Made by a program: the position numbers and the translations under genes. The notes beneath the pieces are model-generated. The model made no database searches and had not been told where the DNA came from. It saw nothing but the letters and a program-made list of their open reading frames with translations. From positions 9,171 through 20,371 of the forward strand of contig NZ_DKLM01000117.1 in NCBI RefSeq assembly GCF_002455975.1: a stretch of DNA of 11,201 bases, written 5' to 3'. The stretch comes from Clostridium sp. UBA6640 (lineage in GTDB: Bacteria > Bacillota > Clostridia > Clostridiales > Clostridiaceae). Position 1 is the stretch's first letter. The number at the start of each line of letters is the position of its first letter. Shown in pieces: positions 5,807 to 11,201 of this stretch.

Positions 5807-6814
5807 ATGTCAAAAAAGATTTCAAAACCAATGTTAATTTTATCAATATCGCCAATAATTATAGTGTTAACAGTGGTTTTATCAATCCTTTATGGAGCAA
5901 AGGACATTGATATAAACATAATAAGAGATGCTTTCTTAAATTTTGATTCAACCAACGTAAATCATCAAATTATAATGTATTCTCGTTTACCGAGAGTTAT
6001 AAGTGCCCTTTTAATTGGAGCATTTTTAGCAGTATCTGGAGCATTAATGCAGGGGGTGACAAGGAATTACCTTGCATCCCCTTCGATTATGGGAGTTTCC
6101 GATGGCTCAGTTTTTGCAGTTACAATTTGTATGATATTTTTCCCAGAAGCATCTTCATTGAGTTTAATTATCTGGTCTTTTATAGGTTCTGCCATTGGAG
6201 CATTAATAATTTTTGGACTAGCATCCCTTTTGCCAAATGGGATGTCACCAGTAAAACTTGCCATTATTGGAACAATTACAGGTGCTTTTTTAAGTAGTAT
6301 TTCTTTGGCTTTATCTACATATTTTCAAGTTTCACAAAACATAAGTTTTTGGTACAATGCTAGGCTACATCAAATTACTCCAGATAAAATAAAGTTTATA
6401 ATACCTTTTGCTATAGTGGGAATGATAGCTGCAATGGCAATATCTAAATCTATAACAATATTATCTTTGGGGGATGAAATTTCAATTAGTCTTGGACAAA
6501 GAACTGGACTTATAAAAATTATTGCTATGACTATAGTTGTTGTACTGACAGGAATATCAGTAGCTTTGGCAGGGAAAATAGCCTTCATTGGGCTTATAAT
6601 ACCTCATATAATTAGATTTTTAATTGGAAGTGATTATAGGTGGATCATTCCATGTTCTGCGGTTACTGGAGCTATATTTTTAGCAGTTTGTGATATAGTA
6701 AGTAGATTTTTGAATTATCCATTTGAAACACCAATAGGAGTTGTAACTTCTCTTATAGGAGTGCCTTTCTTTTTATATTTAGCGAGGACTAAAGGAGGGC
6801 AAAAAAATGCGTAG
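5807..6814 (+). CDS. FecCD-family ABC transporter permease, first subunit (FeuB-like)
   Basis: A 335-residue polytopic membrane protein of the FecCD (BtuC) family, whose members have about ten transmembrane helices. It begins with a hydrophobic helix (about 9-29). The family hallmark RLPRVISALLIG (60-71) follows, then LMQGVTRNYLASPSIMGVSDG. Near the C-terminus GLIIPHIIRFLIGSDYRWIIP is the cytoplasmic coupling region that contacts the ATPase, followed by AVCDIVSRFL and ETPIGVVTSLIGVPFFLYL. Twenty bases separate it from the binding protein gene, with TAGGAG as ribosome binding site at 5788-5793, slightly far (13 bases) from ATG. It overlaps the next permease by eight bases. It should pair with that permease to form the heterodimeric channel. 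Confidence 0.92.
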   Translation: MSKKISKPMLILSISPIIIVLTVVLSILYGAKDIDINIIRDAFLNFDSTNVNHQIIMYSRLPRVISALLIGAFLAVSGALMQGVTRNYLASPSIMGVSDGSVFAVTICMIFFPEASSLSLIIWSFIGSAIGALIIFGLASLLPNGMSPVKLAIIGTITGAFLSSISLALSTYFQVSQNISFWYNARLHQITPDKIKFIIPFAIVGMIAAMAISKSITILSLGDEISISLGQRTGLIKIIAMTIVVVLTGISVALAGKIAFIGLIIPHIIRFLIGSDYRWIIPCSAVTGAIFLAVCDIVSRFLNYPFETPIGVVTSLIGVPFFLYLARTKGGQKNA

Positions 6815-7829
6815 AGATTCTTTTAAAAGGTATAGTACCGTAATTGTAGTAAGTATTATTTTAATTTTAGTATCAATGTATATAAGTATAAGTAATGGTA
6901 CTTATGATATTTCTATTAAGGATTTGATAGATACAATATTTAGAATAAATCCTGATCCAAATAATGATTTGGTTATATTTGAATTTCGTCTTCCTAGAGT
7001 TGTAATTGGAGCTCTAGTAGGATTTGGGTTTGGAATTGCGGGAACAGTAATTCAAGGAATAACGAAAAATGGTTTAGCTGACCCAGGAATTTTAGGGATA
7101 AATGCAGGAGCTGGAATGGCAATTGTGCTATTCATGTTCCTATTTCAAGGAAATATTAATAATACAGGATGGTTTTCTGTTTTTGCCATGCCTTTATTTG
7201 GTTTAATAGGTGGACTTACATCAGCTATATTAATTTATATTTTTGCTTGGAAAAATGGCAGGTTGGATACCCAAAGGCTCATTTTAGTAGGGATAGCAAT
7301 AAGTTCAGGCTTAGGAGCAGTTTCACTATTTATATCCTTAAAAATGAACCCTTCAGATTTTGAAATGGCTACAGTTTGGATTAACGGAAGTATATGGAAT
7401 GCTAATTGGAAATATATTTTATCTATAATACCTTGGGTAGTTGTTTTATTTCCTGTTATTTTAAAAAAAGCATTTATTTTAGATCTCTTTCAATTAGAAG
7501 AAAATACAGTTAAAAGTCTAGGAATATCTACTGAAAGGGAAAAAGCTATATTATTATTGTCAGCCATAGGTATTGTTAGTGCATGTGTTTCTGTATCAGG
7601 TAATATTGGATTTGTAGGATTACTTGCACCTCATATTTCAAAGAGTTTAGTTGGAATACAACATAAGAGAGTCATTCCCGTAGCTGGATTAATAGGAATG
7701 TTATTGGTTATAGTTTCGGATTTTATTGGAAGAACATTATTTGCTCCAGCAGAATTGTCTGTTGGAATTGTTATTTCTATAGTTGGCATACCTTATTTTG
7801 TGTATCTACTATTAAAAGCAAAAGTATAG
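6807..7829 (+). CDS. FecCD-family ABC transporter permease, second subunit (FeuC-like)
   Basis: A 340-residue FecCD permease, paralogous to its upstream neighbour. FRLPRVVIGALVGFGFG and VIQGITKNGLADPGILGINAGA form the N-terminal hallmark. GNIGFVGLLAPHISKSLVG is the coupling loop, followed by VIPVAGLIGMLLVIVSDFIGR and AELSVGIVISIVGIPYFVYLLLK at the C-terminus. Its ATG lies in the last codons of the first permease (8-bp overlap) behind AAGGAGGG, so the two are translationally coupled and made in equal amounts. Two different permease subunits are typical of siderophore importers such as FeuBC or FecCD, whereas BtuC of the B12 importer is a homodimer. This favours an iron chelate as substrate. 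Confidence 0.92.
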   Translation: MRRDSFKRYSTVIVVSIILILVSMYISISNGTYDISIKDLIDTIFRINPDPNNDLVIFEFRLPRVVIGALVGFGFGIAGTVIQGITKNGLADPGILGINAGAGMAIVLFMFLFQGNINNTGWFSVFAMPLFGLIGGLTSAILIYIFAWKNGRLDTQRLILVGIAISSGLGAVSLFISLKMNPSDFEMATVWINGSIWNANWKYILSIIPWVVVLFPVILKKAFILDLFQLEENTVKSLGISTEREKAILLLSAIGIVSACVSVSGNIGFVGLLAPHISKSLVGIQHKRVIPVAGLIGMLLVIVSDFIGRTLFAPAELSVGIVISIVGIPYFVYLLLKAKV

Positions 7830-7841
7830 AAGGTGATTAAG

Positions 7842-8624
7842 GTGAGTATATTAGAAGTTAATAAATTAGAAACATGCTATGAAAACTTTAAAGTGTTCAA
7901 AGATATAGATTTAGAAATAGAAGAAGGAAAAGTAACTACTATTATTGGACCTAATGGATGCGGAAAGTCTACTTTATTAAAAACTATGGGTCGTATTATA
8001 AAATCAAGCAGTGGAGCTGTCTATTTAAGAGGAGAGAATATTACTAAAATCCATACAAAAGATATTGCAAAGGATTTAGCCCTTCTTCCACAAAATCCTG
8101 CAGCTCCTCCAGAGTTAAAGGTTGAAGAATTAATTTCTTATGGAAGATTTCCTCATTGCAAGAAGATGAATAAATTGACAGTTAAGGATAAAGAAATTAT
8201 AGATTGGGCTATAAATATCACAAAAGTTACTGATTTTAAAGAACGTGAAATAGGTTGTTTATCTGGCGGACAGAGGCAAAAAGTATGGTTAGCCATGGCA
8301 TTAGCTCAAGAAACAGATATCTTACTTCTTGATGAACCTACTACTTATCTTGATATGTCCCATCAACTAGAAGTACTTAAAATTGTAGAAGAGCTAAATA
8401 AAGAAAGAAAGCGTACTGTAGTTATGGTTCTACATGATATTAATCATGCATCAAGATTTTCTCACAATATTGTAGCAATGAAAGGCGGAAAAATAATTGC
8501 AGTAGGAAAGCCAGAAGAAATAATTACAAAACCTGTGCTTAAAGAAGTTTTTAACATTGAAGCAAGAATTATGATTGATGAAGAAAACGGGTCTCCTGTA
8601 TGCTTTGGATATGATAGTTTATAA
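7842..8624 (+). CDS. ABC transporter ATPase for iron-siderophore uptake (FhuC/FepC-like)
   Basis: A 260-residue ABC ATPase with all motifs: Walker A GPNGCGKST (36-44), Q-loop LLPQN (Gln84), signature LSGGQ (140-144), Walker B ILLLDEP (160-166) with catalytic Glu165, D-loop YLDM, and H-loop His198 (VLHDINHA). YGRFPH after the Q-loop is typical of FhuC/FepC/BtuD importers. An in-frame GTG at 7833 would add three residues, but AAGGTG at 7830-7835 fits as ribosome binding site for GTG 7842 (six bases), so that start is preferred. It closes the importer operon, 12 bases after the second permease, and energises uptake by the FecCD pair. Some genomes use one such ATPase for several importers, and that cannot be tested here. 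Confidence 0.92.
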   Translation: MSILEVNKLETCYENFKVFKDIDLEIEEGKVTTIIGPNGCGKSTLLKTMGRIIKSSSGAVYLRGENITKIHTKDIAKDLALLPQNPAAPPELKVEELISYGRFPHCKKMNKLTVKDKEIIDWAINITKVTDFKEREIGCLSGGQRQKVWLAMALAQETDILLLDEPTTYLDMSHQLEVLKIVEELNKERKRTVVMVLHDINHASRFSHNIVAMKGGKIIAVGKPEEIITKPVLKEVFNIEARIMIDEENGSPVCFGYDSL

Positions 8625-8641
8625 AAGTTAATGATGGGTAT

Positions 8642-8696
8642 AAATTGCTTTAAGATTTAACGTGTAGCTTAATATACTTAAATCTTTAGGCAGTTT
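8642..8696 (+). terminator. Long hairpin after the importer operon
   Basis: Bases 8642-8660 pair with 8678-8696 at 16 of 19 positions around a 17-base loop, 18 bases after the ATPase stop codon. There is no clean T-run after it (only GTTT), so it may be an RNA 3'-end stabiliser or an imperfect terminator. Confidence 0.45.
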
Positions 8697-8700
8697 AAAT

Positions 8701-8742
8701 TAAACTACCATAAAGATATATACTAATTTTTAAGGTAGTTTA
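8701..8742 (+). terminator. Second hairpin after the importer operon
   Basis: TAAACTACC (8701-8709) pairs perfectly with GGTAGTTTA (8734-8742), and after one A-A mismatch the stem continues for about six further A/T and G-U pairs. It is followed by TATATATATA, not a T-run. With the preceding hairpin it probably marks the 3' end of the importer transcript. Confidence 0.4.
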
Positions 8743-8788
8743 TATATATATAATTCGAAAGAGTGAGATTAATTATCATAAAAAAAGG

Positions 8789-8817
8789 TTGATATAATAG
8801 ATACAATTAGATATAAT
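8789..8817 (+). promoter_or_regulatory. Strong promoter upstream of the marR region
   Basis: TTGATA (8789-8794), 17 bases, TATAAT (8812-8817) is a near-consensus sigma-A promoter. It reads into the degenerate marR copy and then the intact marR-MATE operon, about 450 bases away. An operator-like palindrome begins at the last base of the -10. Confidence 0.75.
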
Positions 8818-8836
8818 TAGTTGTGGACACAACTAA
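8817..8836. promoter_or_regulatory. Operator-like palindrome, probable MarR site
   Basis: TTAGTTGTG-GA-CACAACTAA is a perfect 9-bp inverted repeat with a 2-base centre, covering the predicted start of the promoter at 8789-8817. Length and symmetry fit a MarR-family dimer site. Its core AGTTG-N6-CAACT recurs at 8972-8987 and 9240-9255 before the marR gene, supporting autoregulation. Confidence 0.65.
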
Positions 8837-8971
8837 ATTTTAAATTAATAAGAAGTTAATTTTGAAAGTATTTATTGTTATAAAGCATGTAAGTAGATTG
8901 TGACTAAATTTAGTTAACTATGGATGGAAACTTTTCAAAAGGCCATCATAGATGCATAATTGCGCCCAAAA

Positions 8972-8987
8972 AGTTGGTATTGCAACT
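8972..8987. promoter_or_regulatory. AGTTG-N6-CAACT operator-like site, copy 1
   Basis: AGTTG-GTATTG-CAACT has the same half-sites and spacing as the core of the palindrome at 8817-8836. It lies in the leader of the degenerate marR copy. It may still bind the regulator although the gene behind it is dead. Confidence 0.5.
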
Positions 8988-9010
8988 AATTTAAAGTGAG
9001 ATGTAGAAAC

Positions 9011-9170
9011 TTGAATAAGTGTGATAGCATAGAGAAATATATAGCACAAGTGTATAGAATGAATGGAAAATTAGCTTCAAAATCTTTTAGGAAATTTGGT
9101 ATAAGTGGCGGACAATATGTTTTTTGATACATTTATATTCTAATGATGGAATTAATCAAGAATGTATAAG
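9011..9170 (+). pseudogene. marR 5'-end pseudogene (frameshifted and truncated)
   Basis: From TTG 9011 it encodes 38 residues very similar to the first 38 of the intact MarR protein (NKCDSIEKYIAQVYRMNGKL and so on). It ends at TGA 9125-9127, because a run of six T replaces seven T in the intact gene. Past the frameshift, nucleotide similarity continues to 9170 (the codon region of NQECIS) and then stops. The DNA-binding part is never encoded. It is therefore a remnant, not a functional short regulator, left by tandem duplication or by deletion between two marR paralogues. Confidence 0.85.
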
Positions 9171-9200
9171 AAGTAAATTTAGCTAACTATGGAGGGGAGT

Positions 9201-9228
9201 TTTTCAAAAGGCTGGATAGATGTATAAT
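9201..9228 (+). promoter_or_regulatory. Proximal promoter of the marR-MATE operon
   Basis: TATAAT at 9223-9228 is an exact -10. The best -35 is the weak TTTTCA at 9201-9206 with a 16-base spacer. The predicted start is near 9235, about 45 bases before the TTG start and directly before the palindrome at 9240-9255. The same position in the degenerate copy is CATAAT. Confidence 0.5.
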
Positions 9229-9239
9229 TGCGCCCTGAA

Positions 9240-9255
9240 AGTTGGCATTGCAACT
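9240..9255. promoter_or_regulatory. AGTTG-N6-CAACT operator-like site, copy 2
   Basis: AGTTG-GCATTG-CAACT lies between the proximal -10 and the marR ribosome binding site. It matches the half-sites and spacing at 8819-8834 and 8972-8987, and is conserved although neighbouring bases differ between the duplicated copies. A MarR site here would give simple autorepression. Confidence 0.5.
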
Positions 9256-9278
9256 AATTTAAAGCGAGGTGTAGGAAC

Positions 9279-9707
9279 TTGCATAAGTGTGATAGCATAG
9301 GGAAATACATAGCACAAGTGTATAGAATGAATGGAAAATTAGCTTCAAAAGCTTTTAGTAAATTTGATATAGGTAGCGGGCAATATGTTTTTTTGATACA
9401 TTTATATTCTAACGATGGAATTAATCAAGAATGTATAAGCTCCAATTTAAATATAGATAAGGGTACTACTGCAAGAGCATTGAAAAGATTAGAAGAGCTA
9501 GGATATATAATAAGGGTTGTAGATGAGGAAGATAAAAGAGCTTACAGAGTTTTTTTAACTGATAAGGCAAAATACATAGAAAAAGAGTTTTTTGAAATAC
9601 TAGCAGAGGCGAATAGAGTAATTACTAAAGATTTTACAGAAGAAGAAAAAGCTTTAGCAATAAGTTTATTAAAAAGGATGGTTAATAATTCTAAAAATCA
9701 TGTTTAA
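9279..9707 (+). CDS. MarR-family transcriptional regulator (MepR-like)
   Basis: A 142-residue MarR protein. An N-terminal dimerisation helix (5-28) and LTxxQYxxL-like segment (GSGQYVFLIHLY, 32-43) are followed by the winged helix-turn-helix: GINQECISSNLNIDKGTTARALKRLEELGYI (47-77) with the recognition helix at about 61-73, and the wing VVDEEDKRAYRVFLT (80-94), including the conserved D-x-R type motif. C-terminal helices (95-137) complete the dimer interface. The start is TTG 9279, supported by GAGGTG eight bases upstream and by the matching TTG in the duplicated copy. It precedes a MATE pump gene by 11 bases, so it is most likely the autoregulated, ligand-released repressor of that pump, as MepR is for MepA in Staphylococcus aureus. 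Candidate operators lie upstream. Confidence 0.92.
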   Translation: MHKCDSIGKYIAQVYRMNGKLASKAFSKFDIGSGQYVFLIHLYSNDGINQECISSNLNIDKGTTARALKRLEELGYIIRVVDEEDKRAYRVFLTDKAKYIEKEFFEILAEANRVITKDFTEEEKALAISLLKRMVNNSKNHV

Positions 9708-9718
9708 GGAGGATAAAT

Positions 9719-11110
9719 ATGGATAGAGATAGAGAAAAGAGATTAGCAGGTGAAGATATAAAAAAGCTTCTTATTAGCTTTTCCATTCCTAGTATGGTGG
9801 GAATGCTAGTAAATGCGTTATACAATATAGTAGATAGAGTATTTATAGGTAAAATACCTGAAACTGGTAATTTAGCTATTACAGGAATAGGACTTACCTT
9901 TCCAATAGTAACAATTTTACTTGCTTTTGCTATGCTTGTAGGAGTAGGTGCTGGAGCAACGGTATCTATAAGATTAGGTCAGAAAAAGAAAAATGAGGCT
10001 GAAGAGATTTTAGGTAATGCTTTCTTCCTTATGATAGTAATCAATATATCACTTACTATACTTGGACTAATTTTTGCAGAACCTATATTAAGAGTACTTG
10101 GAGCATCAGAAAAGACCGTTGGATATGCTTTATCTTACATAAGAATAATATTACTTGGAAATGTATTTAATAATGTAGCTTTTGGGTTAAATAATCTTAT
10201 AAGGGCAGAGGGCAATCCTAAAATATCTATGTATACAATGCTATTTGGCGCAGGGCTTAATATTATATTAGACCCTATATTTATATTTGTATTTGGTATG
10301 GGAATACAGGGAGCTGCTATAGCTACAGTAATATCCCAAATAGGATCAGCTATATGGACTCTAACGTACTATTTTAGAGGAAATAGTATGCTTAAGATAA
10401 AAAAGGAGAATTTCAAATTAAAATCTCATATAGTAAAATCAATATTTGCTATAGGAATATCTCCTTTTGCAATGCAATTAGTAGCTAGTGTTGTATCAGC
10501 TATATCTAATAGAGCTTTAAGTACCTATGGTGGAGATACCGCTGTAGGAGCTATGACAGTAATAAGTAGTGTATCTATGATATTTTTAATGCCTATTTTT
10601 GGAATTAATCAGGGTGCACAACCTATAATAGGATACAACTATGGATCAAAAAATTATAAAAGAGTTAAGGATACATTAAAGTATGCAATAATAGGTGCAT
10701 CATCAATTTGTATATTGGGCTTTTTAACTATACAGCTATTCCCGGAAGCTATAATAAAGTTCTTCAATAATGATGCAGAGCTTATTAGGGTGGGAACAAA
10801 AGGTCTTAAAACTTATCTATTTATGTTGCCTATAGTAGGCTTGCAAATAGTAAGTGCCAACTTTTTCCAATGTATAGGGAAGGCTAAAAAATCTATATTC
10901 CTAAGTATGACAAGACAAGTTATATTCTTAATACCACTTCTTTTAGTATTACCTAAATTTATGCAGTTAAACGGCATATGGTTTGCAGGTCCAATAGCAG
11001 ACTTTTTAGCATCATTAGTAACAGCTTTATTCTTAGTTTATGAGATAAGACTTTTAAATGATAAGCATAACCAACAGATTGAAAAAGTAGCAATAGGAAA
11101 AGTGGATTAA
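9719..11110 (+). CDS. MATE-family multidrug efflux transporter (MepA-like)
   Basis: A 463-residue protein of the MATE (MatE/NorM-DinF-MepA) family, with two homologous six-helix bundles. The first bundle opens with FSIPSMVGMLVNALYNIVDRVFIGK (21-45), the family signature, then GLTFPIVTILLAFAMLVGVGAGATVSIRLGQ. The second repeats the pattern at about 245-315 (GISPFAMQLVASVVSAISNRAL and GINQGAQPIIGYNYGSKNYKRVKDTL). MATE pumps expel cationic drugs, dyes or metabolites using a sodium or proton gradient. The MepA-like type is suggested by sequence style and by the linked MarR gene. AAGGAGG (9706-9712) overlaps the marR stop codon and sits six bases before ATG, so the pair is one transcription unit. 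The frame is intact to the stop, and a strong terminator follows. The real substrate is unknown. Confidence 0.93.
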   Translation: MDRDREKRLAGEDIKKLLISFSIPSMVGMLVNALYNIVDRVFIGKIPETGNLAITGIGLTFPIVTILLAFAMLVGVGAGATVSIRLGQKKKNEAEEILGNAFFLMIVINISLTILGLIFAEPILRVLGASEKTVGYALSYIRIILLGNVFNNVAFGLNNLIRAEGNPKISMYTMLFGAGLNIILDPIFIFVFGMGIQGAAIATVISQIGSAIWTLTYYFRGNSMLKIKKENFKLKSHIVKSIFAIGISPFAMQLVASVVSAISNRALSTYGGDTAVGAMTVISSVSMIFLMPIFGINQGAQPIIGYNYGSKNYKRVKDTLKYAIIGASSICILGFLTIQLFPEAIIKFFNNDAELIRVGTKGLKTYLFMLPIVGLQIVSANFFQCIGKAKKSIFLSMTRQVIFLIPLLLVLPKFMQLNGIWFAGPIADFLASLVTALFLVYEIRLLNDKHNQQIEKVAIGKVD

Positions 11111-11143
11111 GGTTAAAAATTAATATTAAATTAAGGTTTTAAT

Positions 11144-11190
11144 AAGTGAGCTATCTCAGTATAGAAGTGAGATAGCTCACTTTTTTTATT
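11144..11190 (+). terminator. Strong intrinsic terminator of the marR-MATE operon
   Basis: A perfect 15-bp stem (11144-11158 with 11168-11182), whose core is GTGAGCTATCTCA / TGAGATAGCTCAC, encloses a 9-base loop and runs into seven T (11181-11187). It begins 33 bases after the MATE stop codon. The minus strand lacks a comparable T-run, so it is one-directional. Confidence 0.95.
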
Positions 11191-11201
11191 CCACCTCTGG
11201 G

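Larger units (their letters stand above)
8905..9170 (+). repeat. Tandem duplication, upstream (degenerate) copy
   Basis: This 266-bp segment is about 90% identical by eye to 9174-9439, offset by about 269 bases, with at least two single-base indels. It holds the former marR control region and about the first 53 codons. In this copy the -10 equivalent reads CATAAT instead of TATAAT and the ribosome binding site is degraded (GAGATG instead of GAGGTG). Both copies are flanked by TAAATTTAG and end at GTATAAG. Confidence 0.9.
9174..9439 (+). repeat. Tandem duplication, downstream (intact) copy
   Basis: Partner of 8905-9170, separated from it by three bases. This copy contains the working promoter elements, operator-like site, GAGGTG ribosome binding site and in-frame 5' end of marR. 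Confidence 0.9.

Noticed and set aside
6067..6588. Minus-strand ORFs inside the first permease gene
   Set aside because: They are shadows of a strongly supported membrane protein frame, with no domain or start signals.
4797..8624. Vitamin B12 (BtuFCD) importer
   Set aside because: Two distinct permease genes, Fur boxes and a FeuA-like C-lobe point to an iron chelate. No cobalamin riboswitch was recognised in the leader.
9011..9127. 38-codon ORF as a functional small regulator
   Set aside because: It is the frameshifted duplicate of the marR 5' end, with a degraded ribosome binding site and no DNA-binding helix.
8905..9439. CRISPR or satellite array
   Set aside because: There are only two long copies with coding content and no short repeat-spacer pattern.

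Overview
The window looks like a chromosomal segment of a low-GC, strictly anaerobic Firmicute, most likely a Clostridium. It is very AT-rich (roughly 30% G+C by eye), has strong AGGAGG-type ribosome binding sites, uses TTG and GTG starts, and all recognisable proteins look clostridial. The species cannot be fixed from the sequence alone. No transposase, integrase, rRNA, tRNA or CRISPR array was seen.

Layout. At the left edge a small MmcQ/YjbR-family gene (75-431, +) follows a perfect long-spaced inverted repeat. A 164-bp non-coding block bounded by inverted repeats (520-683) lies between it and the 3' end of a minus-strand operon. That operon (4007 down to 690) reads H-like, D-like, K-like: a nitrogenase-type Fe protein and two component-1 subunits. 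It is a nitrogenase-like two-component reductase, not a nitrogen-fixation operon. The D-like subunit keeps three cluster cysteines. The K-like subunit has lost its equivalents, and the FeMo-cofactor ligands appear to be absent.

A 790-bp intergenic region (4008-4796) separates this operon from a divergent plus-strand operon (4797-8624) for an iron-siderophore type ABC importer: binding lipoprotein, two FecCD permeases and an ATPase. Each operon has its own Fur-box promoter. The minus-strand promoter carries an exact copy of the 19-bp Fur consensus between its -35 and -10. The plus-strand promoter carries a 17/19 match next to its -10. The reductase and the importer are therefore very probably co-induced by iron starvation, and the arrangement suggests the reductase works on whatever the importer brings in, or on a related iron-acquisition step. 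A repeat with a terminator-like hairpin lies in the reductase operon leader.

The right third (8760-11190) is a MarR regulator plus MATE efflux pump operon of the MepR/MepA type, ending in a strong intrinsic terminator. Its upstream region is unusual. A roughly 266-bp segment covering the marR promoter, operator and 5' coding end is tandemly duplicated, the upstream copy is a frameshifted pseudogene, and the palindrome AGTTG-N6-CAACT occurs three times, once directly after a near-consensus promoter.

The candidate for an undescribed system is the Fur-controlled nitrogenase-like reductase paired with the siderophore-type importer.
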